In this document: positions 12,569-23,800 of the stretch, piece after piece
How the letters are laid out: each line of letters starts with the position of its first letter
Numbering within the stretch: position 1 is the first letter of the stretch
NCBI GenBank assembly: GCA_963402885.1
Contig: OY727095.1
Span: forward strand, 12,901,001-12,965,000
Source: Antedon bifida
Taxonomy: Eukaryota > Echinodermata > Crinoidea > Comatulida > Antedonidae
Direction of reading: 5' to 3'
Length of the DNA stretch: 64,000 nucleotides
Made by a program: the position numbers and the translations under genes
The notes under the pieces: model-generated
The model's input: only the letters and a program-made list of their open reading frames with translations
Databases searched by the model: none
Told to the model about the DNA's origin: nothing

Positions 12569-13862
12569 TTGTGCATGTATTTAGTACGGCATCCTAAACA
12601 ACTGTTCCAACTTCGTCTTAATCATCATCATCAATCTCTCTATCTACGTTGTCCCATTCTTCTAGTTGACACACTCCACAAACTGAAGTACATGCCAATC
12701 CATAGCGTCTACAACTGCAACATACATCCAGTAGTACAGTTACAATGGATGATTTTCAAAGTTCTTCTGGAGCAGCAGTTTCCATCGTCATTATTGGCAC
12801 AAATGTTTTATTACAAACTTTCCATTCCCACTTGGTAGCATCCATGGTATTATCTTTCTAGCTATCCATTGCATGATTTGACTGTGACATTTTGTAGCAG
12901 ATGAGGTTGGTGGTAGTTGTTGAGGCTAGGTTTGATAAATGATTTACCCTCAACAACTTTCTTATTAAACAGCTTGCATCTGTAGCTATTCAGGGAATCC
13001 AGTGACTTGGCTCCAAAAAGAATGGACATGGCCTTCAGTTCAAACTCCTCGATAGTTTAAAGTTTCTGATGCGGTTGAGTGAAAATATCGGCACACATGT
13101 CATATTCTGGGTTACTTTCAATCAATTTATTAAATGCCGCTTTCTTGCCGATTCCGAAAATCCTAGATGTCGAATCACAACCAGTGAATGCATGCACTAT
13201 GGGTAATGCATTTCACATTTTATATCCTAAAACAGATTTCAATCTGGTTACATTATTCACTCTAGTAGGCCCATCTTTTCTTTTGTCTGATCTGAAGTAC
13301 ACTTCTCGGTTTGTTGTATTTACATGATACAGTAAAAGTACCAGTAAGTCAGTGTCTTCTCCAATCAAAGTTACTGTATTATGTTCAGAGACTTCAACTG
13401 TTTTTTTTTTAAACCATATTTAATGAGGGTGATCCATCCAGCTATTGCTGATCATTAGGGACCCTCAGAGGTTCACAAGCCAAACATATACACAAGATGC
13501 TCTACATAAACAAAGTCTTATTACAAGTCTTTGGGAGTGTAGTAATTTGGTCCTGACATGTGACGGGACTTGAACTCGACAGGAACCTTGGAGTGGTAGC
13601 CAAGCATCATAACCACCAAGCCACAACTCCACTCGTTGGCTGCATGTCGTACAGGACATTTTTTATTCTGTAGCTCATATGAAAGCATGTTGATAAATTT
13701 GTGTTTGTTCTCATGCCTTGACAGGAACTCTTCTTTCTTTCCATCAAATTCAGTTAGGACAAATCTCTCTAGACGATGATAATGAAATATGAACTAAGTC
13801 CGTTTCCACCCTCACTCTTCGAAGCCAAAGACATCTTTAGGAAGGCAAATAAACCAATAAAT
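12569..13862 (-). pseudogene. left copy of transposon protein with GEDTD and HAFTGCDST motifs, broken
   Basis: On the minus strand the conserved order is FDGKKEEFLSRHENKHKFI (about 13752-13696), a SINE, then TLIGEDTDLLVLLLYHV (about 13378-13328), NREVYFRSDKRK, a stop in the YKM*NALPI stretch, VHAFTGCDSTSRIFGIGKK (about 13199-13143), LIESNPEYD, FGLKAMSILFGAKSLDSLN, ATKCHSLRVYYQIMQW, and a C-terminal segment that ends at about 12570. The GEDTD...HA(F/L)TGCDST pattern belongs to a protein family I know as abundant and unnamed in marine-invertebrate genomes. Function is unknown; a nuclease-like fold is only a guess. Stops, frameshifts and the SINE make it non-functional. Confidence 0.7.
13397..13652 (-). 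mobile_element. tRNA-derived SINE inserted in the transposon gene
   Basis: On the minus strand GTGGCTTGGTGGTTATGATG resembles an A box and GAGTTCAAGTCCCGTC a B box, about 40 bp apart as in a tRNA promoter. The 3' end is a T run on the plus strand (13401-13411), the expected oligo-A tail. The transposon reading frame is interrupted exactly here (ELQNKKC before, VEVSEHNTVT after). Target duplications are unclear. Confidence 0.7.
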
Positions 13863-14391
13863 TGATAGAAAGTAACCCAGAATATGACACTGCGTGTGCC
13901 GATATTTTTACTCAACCGCATCAGAAACTTCAAACTATCGAGGAGTTTGGATTAAAGGCCATGTCTATTCTTTTTGGAGCCAAGTCACTGGATTCCCTAA
14001 ATAGCTACAGATGCAAGCTGTTTAATAAACCTCAACAACTACTACCACCAACCTCATCTGCTACAAAATGTCACAGTCTTAGAGTATACTATCAAATCAT
14101 GCAATGGATAAAGAAAGATAATACCATGGATGCTACCAAGTGGGAATGAAAAGTTTGTAATAAAACATTTGTGCCAATAATGACGATTGAAACTGCTGCT
14201 TCAGAAGAACCTTTGAAAATCATTCATTGTAACTGTACTACTGGATGTAAAACTGTACGTTGCAGTTGTAGACTATGAATTGGCATGTACTTCAGTTTGT
14301 GGAGTGTGTCAACTAGAAGAATGGAACAACGTAGATAGAGAGATTGATGACGATGATGAAGACGAAGTTGAAACAGTTGTTTAGGATGCTG
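13862..14391 (+). pseudogene. right copy of the transposon protein C-terminus, broken
   Basis: Opens at LIESNPEYD, so it lacks the GEDTD and TGCDST part. It reads FGLKAMSILFGAKSLDSLN, ATKCHSLRVYYQIMQW, then a TGA where W-x-W is expected (about 14149). It continues VCNKTFVPIMTIETAA and a Cys-rich tail HCNCTTGCKTVRCSC (about 14221-14265), a frameshift at about 14275, then ACTSVCGVCQLEEWNN and an acidic end (DDDDEDEVE) to a TAG near 14384. The spacing CxC-x3-C-x4-CxC...C-x3-C-x2-C looks like a zinc-binding tail. Inactive by one stop and one frameshift. Confidence 0.7.
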
Positions 14392-15330
14392 TACTAAATA
14401 CATGCACAATATCCAATCAACTGCTGCTATACCGTAATTTTAAATTATTATTATATTTGTTTTTGTTTATTTTTCGGGTTTTTTATTCACTATTATTATG
14501 TATTAAGAATGTATACAGTATGTTCTGAACAATTTGAACCTGAACTCATATTCTAAAAGTCTTTATAAATATTACAGTTACTTGATTCCCAGGAAAGCTC
14601 TTAATTCCATGGGTAGATTAGACCATTATACGAAATAAAAATAATTATATTCTGAACAAATTGAGCCATAAATGGTGTATCTCAGTCAGTCATTATCGAA
14701 ATATAGCATATCAAGGTCAATGGTCAAAAATGTTGTTTCTGGTCATTTTTTTGTCAAACTGTTTCATTAGAGTAAATATAAATAAGTATATTCTCAGTAT
14801 TTAGAGCCCAATTTTAAATCTCTACCACACATAGTTGCCGAGATATGGAAATTCTACCTAGATAAAGGTTAAAGGTCAATAACCTTTACTTCCAACCATT
14901 TTTTGACAAAATGTCTCATTACAATAAATGTAAATATGTACATTCTGAACAATTTGAGCCACAATTTGTTTCCCTACGGTCAGTTGTTACCAATATACAA
15001 CATATCAAGGTCAAAGGTCAAACATGCAAGAAATAGCATTTCCGGTCATTTTTGGCTAAAATGTTCTATTAGGGCAAATATAAATATGTATGTTCTGAGT
15101 ATTTTGGTACCAAAATCATATCAATAGACCAAGTAGTTTAGGAGGTATGGACATTTTAACTTTTTATCTATTTTGGCGGCCATCTTGAAAAAAACCACTT
15201 TCCGGTGGTCGAAATTCTTGAGACTTTTTTTCTGTTATTTAGTACACCCAATACTACCAAAATCCGCTGAAAAACCTTTTGTTGCAATTTTTTTGAGGTG
15301 AAACCTTATTTCTACTCTACTATTAAAAAA

Positions 15331-15356
15331 GAGGACATACGTACATCTTTAATTCC
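15331..15356. mobile_element. MITE family B, right end of the copy split at 11642
   Basis: Reads GAGGACATACGTACATCTTTAA, matching the GGGGGACAATACATCTTTAA terminus of the intact copy at 58116-58135. Together with the left part it brackets the palindromic element. Confidence 0.6.
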
Positions 15357-16770
15357 GATCATCTAAATCAATCAATACAAAAAAACACTACATTTTTTTG
15401 TATATAGTATAGGCCTAGTATTCCACAAATCATAAATTAATTCAATGAAAGGTTTCTCGATAAAATCACCGTTTTTATTTAGTGAACATTTATGAATCAT
15501 GTGGATCCATCTAAAAGAGTTCTAAAAACATCACACCTCATAGAATAATGTACAGCAGCAATTAGTATGGGTTACGCCCCAATTCACTAGTGCTTATGGC
15601 CTCTTCAATGTATTATTATAAGATCACTTTACACCACATTGTTTGGTATGTGATATGCATTAAAAGAATAATTTATTGTATTAAGAATTAATGTGATGGA
15701 TGATGATCACGGTGTGAAAATATAATTGAATTAGCTTTGGATTCAATGAAGAAGAATTGATCACTTTGTGACGGGTGTCTAGAAAACTCAGATCTCAGAT
15801 ATATCTGAGTTTTCTAGATCTAGAAAACTCAGATAATCAATATCTGACTTTTCTAGTTATAGAATGGAACTAGAAAACTCAGATCATCAAATGGATCGTT
15901 CCATATTAATCAGAGGGTAGCTTGTTTGAAATACTACAGTATTTTGTGACACCGAAATAAGACAAAAACATCCATGACATTATAGGAAAGATCAAAGAAA
16001 TGAAATGAAGAAAAGATAGGCAGGACACATAAGAGAATAATGGATAGACCAAGAATGGCATAGGACAGAAGAAAACATAAAATGCTGGAGGAGGCCTTCA
16101 CCCAACAATGGATGAACATGCAGTGGTGGTAACATCTCATTTAATTCAGATTAAACGGATTATGTAATATTATGCAAACGTAAATATTTTATATGCTACA
16201 TTTAATGTTACACTGATAATACTTACTTATGTAATTACTACTCGTTGAGTCATGGTTGGATAACTTGGACTGAACACCACTATTATAGTTTAGTTTTCAT
16301 CCATTTTCCCCCAATAACATTAAATGTTTTGCTGGTAAAGTTTGTTTGCAGGTGATTCTAAAAAGGAAATATTTTTTCCTCTTTTTAGTAATTGATACTT
16401 CTTGAAACAATACTGTAGTAATTGTTTTGCCATCTTTCCAGGAAATTTAGTTATTTTTAAATGATGTGGCTAAAGTTCATGGAACAATCAACGCAAAACA
16501 AATTGTTGTTAAAATTAATTTATGTGAATAGCAGACAGTAAATAAGGAAGAATCAGAATTCATATTTATATAAATGTAACATTTATTCACCTCTTAATAG
16601 TTTATTAAATTTATAATCAAAACCAATTCAAATTCAATTTAAAATCAATAATATATACTATATATTCTTTTATAGTTTTAAGAAAAAATATGTAAAAAAA
16701 TTAAAAATGTGTAACATAAATAAATAACATTATAATAACAACAAATTTAATTTAAGCTTATAGATTTTGA
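15357..16770. other. intergenic, AT-rich, no gene seen
   Basis: Apart from the inverted-repeat cluster at 15779-15884 nothing was recognised with confidence. A segment near 16050-16125 (GGAGGAGGCCTTCACCCAAC) looks like the 3' end of a LINE but is too short and frame-broken to assign. Confidence 0.4.
15779..15884. repeat. cluster of inverted TCTAGAAAACTCAGAT repeats
   Basis: CTAGAAAACTCAGAT occurs three times directly (15779, 15820, 15870) and ATCTGAGTTTTCTAG/ATCTGACTTTTCTAG twice inverted (15803, 15842), within about 105 bp. The first pair forms a nearly perfect palindrome that includes CTAGAAAACTCAGATC and its complement, so cruciform extrusion is plausible. Confidence 0.75.
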
Positions 16771-16771
16771 A

Positions 16772-16899
16772 TAACTCTCCCAATGTTTGCGCAAAATGTC
16801 TCTTTTCTCAGAAAGTTTGATTTCAGAATTTGTAAAGGAGTTTTAAATAATTTTTAGAAAAGTTTCTTGTTTCTAAAGGCGTCTGGTATTGGGAGAGTT
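16772..16899. mobile_element. MITE family C, short copy
   Basis: Ends AACTCTCCCAAT (16772) and ATTGGGAGAGTT (16888-16899) are perfect inverted repeats, with GGTATTGGGAGAGTTGA shared exactly with the copy at 51037-51434. It lies in the 3' flank or 3' UTR of the giant gene. Confidence 0.6.
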
Positions 16900-17356
16900 G
16901 ATTCCATACATTTCTCTATAAGAACAGCACAAATGCAGCTTAAAAAATATCACATACTGTATGCTTCAAAACTGATGTAGAAAATGGACGGTTCCTGGAC
17001 GGAATTATTAATAATTAAGTTGATAAATATAGTACATCCACATCCATACTACAGTATACATTATGGTAGACGGCTAGTGTAGCCTCCATCTTGATTGCTA
17101 CCTCCATGGCAACAATAACATTAATTAAATGCATGACAGCTTCTTATTAATAAAATATGAAATTTAAAAAATAAATTATGAAACCACTGTAAAGAAATGG
17201 TGTTGATTAAATTTAACACAATTAAGCCATAAAAAGGCTTATTTGAAAAAGACATACATGACTTTTATGATGTTGGTTGAGTTTTTTGATGAATTGCTTT
17301 CCAAGTAAAAGAAAAAACATTATTGCTAATTACGAGATTTCTAGAGATGGTCTTTG

Positions 17357-20300
17357 CTAGCGTTGCTTGTAACTTGATCTGTTATTATCCTGATATTTTT
17401 TTGGTTTAGAAACCGCAGCTTCTTTCTGATGAGGCACTGGAAGAGTTTTCCTGGAATGTCTAGAAGGACGCGTACGTTCACTGATTTTGTTTCGGCTACG
17501 TTTACTCTGTAAAAATAAATGAGTTGTATTAACAGAGGCTATTTATACAAAATATTAAAAAGCTTAACATTATAAAATCAAGACATGGAATATACTGAGA
17601 TTTAACGAAAATGACACTGCTGTGGGTATTACTGTAGTGGCTGGATCTCAACTCAATAGAAATATAATTAGCAAAGAGCTTAATCCAAGTTATGACATGA
17701 AACAGAAACTGGAGCAGATGTTTGCTTAACACTAATATAATAAGAAGTTATGAAAAATGTACAATATCAAATATACACACATACAGCTAAATGATGATGA
17801 TGAATACAAATATATGTGCAATAATGGTAATTACCTTTGAATGATGCTTTGTAGACATTGAAATCTCCTCAATAAAGTTTGACGGAACCAGACCACGTTT
17901 TCCTCTTACCTTAAAAAAAAAAACACCAAACAAGTTAGTAAAGAATTTCAATGAATTCATTTTGTTCGCTTTAAAAGAAAGAATATCAGTAAATTGGATG
18001 GATTTATTATTTATATTAACACAAAACATTTGTGTGATTTTTTGACTTGTAAAATTCTTGATATTACCTTTCCTTGAAAAAACCCATCTTGTCGCTTCTG
18101 GCCATATATGGTTAAAATATCGCCCTCTTCAAACGCTAACTCATAAGCAGGATAATCATTAGGAGAGTGTTTCTCAGGTATGTATTCATACACAGCAATA
18201 AACTGAAATAAATACAAATAGGAGTGAAAATCAAATAAAACATTAAATAGTTTACACATCTATAAAGTTGCAACACAACAGTTTATTTACTTTGTGGTAG
18301 ACAAAAGGTGTAACAGACATACAGGAAATTGTTGCTGTACTATTTAGCAGTTAAATGTTTCTTTGAATTTACAATCAATCGACTCAGATTACAAAGATTG
18401 TGATCTTTATATTTAATTGATATTGTGTTATTCGATTCCTGTTGTTCGTTTTTTTTCTTGGAAACTCACCAATCTCTGTTCCTGATCATCACTGAAGACA
18501 GAAGAATCAGTTGTGACGTCTTGAAACGATTCCGTCGCTGCCGATTGTGATTGGGGCGCTGTGTAGGGGACTGCCAAGATGTGGTTATATTTGGTGTGTA
18601 CGATTCTTGAGTGAAGACCGACCTCTGACATTGTCTGAATACCAAAGGTCACAGAAGCCGTGAGGTCAACACCATCAACCAGAGCCTAAGTAATTTAAAA
18701 CATATACATTAGCTTGGTAGATAAATAAACAATTTCGGAATGGAACTAAAACGCATATATTAATGTTCTATGCCTGTGATTTTATATATATATATAAATC
18801 CAAAGGCAAATTACTGAAAAAATGACAATGCTGTGGGTATCAGTGTCTGGATCTCAATGGAGATACAAAAAATATGCGAAAAGCTAAATCAAAACGATAA
18901 AGTAAAACAGCCAGAAAAGTTAGCAATATATATATATATATATAAATTTGAGGCAGGAACTAGCGAGTTACAATAATTAGAAATTACTGCAGTAGTCATA
19001 GTTACCAATCTATTCCTAATACAATTTAATATAGGAAACTGAAACACGCTGAAATATTTATCTGGAGAACATAAGTGCTGCAATCTATCTACCAATCCAT
19101 TCCTAACAAATGAATGTAAAATAAAGAACTTTAATAAGTTAATTTTAAATAAATATCTTACCTTCTTTAAAGTAGCATTAGCAACAAATTGACGCTGTTG
19201 CCCGTTAACAAACAACTTGTATCCATTCACTTGTGAACCATTACTGCAGTAATTACTATCCATTACTGGTGGCACCCATGTTAGAAGAACTCCATGTTTA
19301 CCAAGTTGCTTAGCAACAGTAAAGTGCGTAGGAGCATCAGGCGGTTCTATGAAATCATAACAATACAATAAAATAATATTAATAATAATAAATTATATTG
19401 ATAATAAATAAATAATAATAATACAAAATTAAACATTAATAGTGCTGCTTGTTGACTGCAGTCTCATTAATAAAGTGTCATCATATTTTTAATATCTATC
19501 ACAGAATACTATCTATCTACTTCTCGTACATCAAATAAACAAATAGTATTTACCTCCATGTTTTGTCTCAGGCCTAATATGTCCATTACTTGCTCTTTTG
19601 ATGCCAGGAAAGTCTGGCGCATCAACACCATTCACTGCAGGGGTTTTGGTAACATTTGTGTGGTTAAGTTGCAAGTGCCTTGGCTGAGTGTGGGGGAATG
19701 GTTTTATATGTGGTTCTGACAACACTCTTTGGGGTAAACCGTTTGACAGGTCACTCATGTTTAACTGACCAGTGCTTAGAAGTCCAACACTGTGTGGTGG
19801 TACGATACCATTGTGTGTTATAAGAGGTGTGCTGCTTTCACCTGGTAGTCTATGTAAATGAGACGGTGAATTATGATGAATGGATTGATATAACGTATTG
19901 TTCAGAGATGGCTCTACGATTAATAAACCATTACTATGCCCATTCATTTGTGTACTTGTTGTAGGTCTAGAGAGGTGGTTAGTACTAATTGCTGACATCA
20001 CTCCATTCTGTTGGAGCTTTCTGTGGTCAGGGATGTTAGTGGTCACACCAGATGGGAAGACTGGATCAATAGAGCTTTGATAAGGAACTTTATATTGATT
20101 CACATGAGCGTCTTGAAGTTCTTGATGCATCTGTACAATGCGTTCTGGACTGGAATCTAAGTAAACCGACGGCTGCAAAGGAAACAGAACAAATGTAGTT
20201 CCACATTCAATAAGCAAAAAAATAAGGTAAATTAGATACATTTACAAATAAAACACCTCTCACCTTGGATCGTCTATGCTTTGTTCTACTTAAAATATCA

Positions 20301-20890
20301 GCTCCCGAAGGTGATGACGGACTTAACCAATCAAGACTCCTTTCTAATGATGGCGCCCTTTTTGTATCTCGCGAATGACTATTAGATCTTCCCCGAATGT
20401 TTTCACTTAGTGTCTGCAGAGAGTCAAACAAGTCTTCCATGCTATCACTTCTTGCTGTAAACTTTGTTTGAGGTTTAGATGTTTTTTGCAGCAAATCTGC
20501 TACAGAGATTCCTTGAGTTATATCCAGTTCATCTAAACCATTATGCAAACTCTGTGATTGCAGACCACTAAGAACGGGTGATCTTGATCTCAGCACTTTG
20601 GATGTTTTATCAAGACCGTCTGATGAAAAGCTTCTCTGCGAAAGTGGGCTAAAAGTTGCAGCAGAGTTACCCTTGGGTAGATAGTCCTTTTTGGGAGATT
20701 TCTTCAATTGTGATGGTAGTGGTAATGGCTGGTTATATTCCTCTGATGGTATCAGAGTCTGTACTTCTGTGATCTCTGACAACAGCTTTCCACTTACATT
20801 GGAATCAACATGTGCCTGAAGAACTCTGCTCATTTTCTTAATCAACAAGTCTCTTTCTTTGCATTTTTCACGAAGATAGGACACCTTAGC
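17357..20890 (-). CDS. exons 29-35: disordered linker, FN3, SH3 and basic tail (RIM-BP-like)
   Basis: Residues 3095-3762. Exon 29 starts with coil (AKVSYLREKCKERD) and becomes Ser-rich with basic RRSK ends. Exon 30 is disordered. Exons 31-32 encode an FN3 repeat beginning EPPDAPTHFTVAKQ, with LLTWVPPV and VNGYKLFVNGQQ, the pattern of RIM-BP FN3-III (W-x-P-P, N-G-x-x-V-x-G-Y-x-V/L). Exons 33-34 encode an SH3: AVYEY (ALYDY motif), SPN insert, ELAFEEGDILTIYG, RGLVPSNFIEEI, closest to RIM-BP SH3-III. It ends in a Lys/Arg-rich tail, as RIM-BPs do. Missing relative to RIM-BP: SH3-I, FN3-I, FN3-II, SH3-II. RIM-BP SH3 domains bind RxPxxP motifs in RIM and Cav channels. Confidence 0.75.
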
Positions 20891-23800
20891 CTAAAAAATG
20901 TATAAAAATTCTATGAATTACAAGGAGGGATTAGAAAGATTACACTGCACAAAGATTTAAGATAACATAAAAATGTGTAATTACCGTAAAAATAATGAAA
21001 TAAAAATTAAATAAAGTGGACAAATATAACATCGAAGGGTAAATGACATACCTTAAGGGGAAAAATATAACAACAAAGGGTAAAATGACATACCTTACGG
21101 GGAAAAATATAACAACAAAGGGTAAATGACATAAATTAAAGGACAAATATAACAACAAAGAGTATATGATAAATATACTTTAAGGGGACAAATATACCAA
21201 CAAAGGGTAAATGACATACCTTAAGGGGACAAATATGACTACAAAGGGTAAATGACATACATTAAAGGGACAAATATGACTACAAAGGGTAAATGACATA
21301 CTATAAGGGGACAAATATAGCAACAAAGGGTAAATGACATACCTTTAAAGGGACAAATATGACTACAAAGGGTAAATGACATACTATAAGGGGACAAATA
21401 TAGCAACAAAGGGTAAATGACATATATTGAGGGGACAAATATAACAAAAAGGATAAATGACATACCTTAAAGGGACAAATATAACAACACAGGGTAAATG
21501 ACATACATTAAAGGGACAAATATAACAACAAAAGGTAAATGACATACCTTGAGGGGACAAATAGATAATTCAGCTTCATGTTTCTGTTCTTCCATTCTAT
21601 CAAACTATAACATTCAAAAACATTTAAAAACATTAAACTTGAAATACAATTCATATATAATAAACGTTACCAAATCTCAGTACAATCTATACAGTTAAAG
21701 GAGACAATAATGATTACAACACCATACATATTAAATTCACAAAATATATAAAAATATAGGATTTCTTACTGTATGACAGGTAGGGTTTATGCAACTTTGT
21801 ACATTTCAATGAACAGTGACATGTGCAATCTCATATAATATAAACATATATATAAATAATACAATAATGGTTTGTCTTGTTTCATTATTTAAGCAAAAAA
21901 AAAAACTTAAATATGTATTGTCCCCCCAAAAGATTAAAAATAAAATTTAATAAAATCAGACTTTGAATATATCATTTTGTAGTTTTAGTAAAGTTCACTT
22001 TACCGTAGAAAACGGAAAAAATAAATGGTTAAATTCAACCAAAAAACCATTGGCTGACTGCCAATTTTACTATCTTTTGCTTTAAATTACAGTTTCTTAG
22101 CTAAATACATTTATTTTTCTCGATCCAATTTTTGATAAAAGTGGATAACTAATAGGTGACATTAAAATAGCATATTCAACAAAAAATGTTTTAGGAATTA
22201 TTTTTCCAGAGGGACAATACATCTTTAAATGTAGTATTGAAATATGATAAGCCTAAAAAATGTAGGATGACGATTCTACAACAGATTATGTTTTCTACAT
22301 TTAACAACATAGCTAGTTGAAATACAAATGGGTATTTATTCATTCCTGCTACAATTACATGCCATAATATTAAAATCAATTTATGTTGATTTTGTATGTA
22401 TAAAAGCAAGCAAAACACTTAAATCAATAACATGTAGCCAATGTTGCTAGCGTTAAGTATCGTGCCTAAGGATCAAATGCGGTATTCATTTTATTTGATA
22501 TTTATCATTTGATTTTATTTGAACATTATAATGTTGTATTCAGTGTTACCTTGTCTTTGATATCCTGATAATGTTCTTCTATGTTGTCTTTATATTTACT
22601 AAGTTTTTCTAAGTGATTCACTTTCTCTTGTAGTGAAGCGTTCTCATCTTCTAAATACATCTTCTGACTTGTCTGAAAACATAAAATGTTTTTTTTTATC
22701 AAGGAAACCAGTACCATTTGATTAATAATTATAATTAAACAATATTAAGTAATCTTTTAGCACTCAGTATCATACAAATAATGAATGGGAAGAGAACATT
22801 CATTATCAACAATCAACACACCTTCTTTTATATTCAATTAATCAGCTGTTAAATTAAATGTTGAGTTTGTACATATGTCTCTCCACAAATGTACTTCCAT
22901 CGCGAAACCAGTCATAACATTCAATGTTCGCGGTGGAAGTACAAAATAGGTGGTGCTGTTGTATTTCAAAAGCAATAGTATAAAAAAATATTTTCCAAAC
23001 GCAAAAAGTTTTTTTTTTCGTACACGAAAAAAAGTACCATTGAACAACCATTTAATAGTTGTACTATTGCACCATGTGACCCACAATCGTCCAATCAAAT
23101 GACAGGAATTTATTTAGGGGTTATATAATTGTGTATATCACATGCTATGCATTATTTTCAATCAACCATTCAAATGGCAAGGATATCATACCTTATCTTT
23201 AAGCATGTTCTCAGCCAACTGTAGTTTTCTATCAACTGCATCTTTCTCTCTCAGTGCTAGATCCATGTTACGTTGCTCTTCTTTAAGTGCCTCAATAGTC
23301 TCCACCATTTCCGGTAATTTGGCAACTTCATTTTCCATTTGAATTTTCTGCAAACAAATTTAAGCACACATGTAAATTCTATATTTCTATTATACATGAA
23401 TTACAACAGCACCATCATACAGTATCTACCATTTTTATTACCCATCATTCTTTATCTTGTGTGTATCTTACCTCTCTTTGTAAATTATCAATCATTTGTT
23501 GGAAGTGTGTAGCATCATTGCCTCGTGTAGCACTCACTTCCTCCTCCAACCTGTCAAGTTTATCCTTCAAATTCTGCAATTCCTCTGTTTTCTTTTTCAG
23601 CTCTTCTTCCTAATAAATTAACAAATTATTAAATTAAATATACTATTTTGGGTTCATGTGAAGACAATAGCATCAACAATCCACTGGGTGGATCCACCGG
23701 TATCATGCCTTTTATATAGCAATTTGTTTCAAGTAGCTTTTTTATCTATTTTCTATTAATAGTGAAGTTGGTTTTAAAATATTCTTGGATAATTCTGCAT

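Larger units (their letters stand above)
11643..15330. mobile_element. 3.7 kb near-palindrome: two inverted copies of an uncharacterised transposon
   Basis: The outer ends GTAGAGTAGAA (11646) and TTTCTACTCTAC (15316) are inverted. From there inward about 1.45 kb on each side are reverse complements: left 11643 to about 13140, right about 13862-15330, with only scattered mismatches. The outer 0.9 kb of each arm is non-coding and periodic. The inner part encodes fragments of the same protein in opposite directions. The spacer (13140-13862) is the 5' part of the left copy only, plus a SINE. Either a single-copy element inverted-duplicated itself or two copies inserted head to head. Confidence 0.85.

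Noticed and set aside
11849-15127. Two near-identical 74-residue frames starting MTKCLITINVNMYI on opposite strands
   Set aside because: They are mirror copies in the non-coding periodic arms of the palindrome; identity reflects the repeat, not a gene.
16020-16130. Possible LINE 3' end (EEAFTQQW reading)
   Set aside because: Too short, frame broken by a stop, and the family match is only a vague resemblance.
20940-21504. Hydrophobic repeat peptides (MSFTLCCYICP units) on the minus strand
   Set aside because: Translation of the splice-junction minisatellite; not an independent gene, though read-through usage is raised as a finding.
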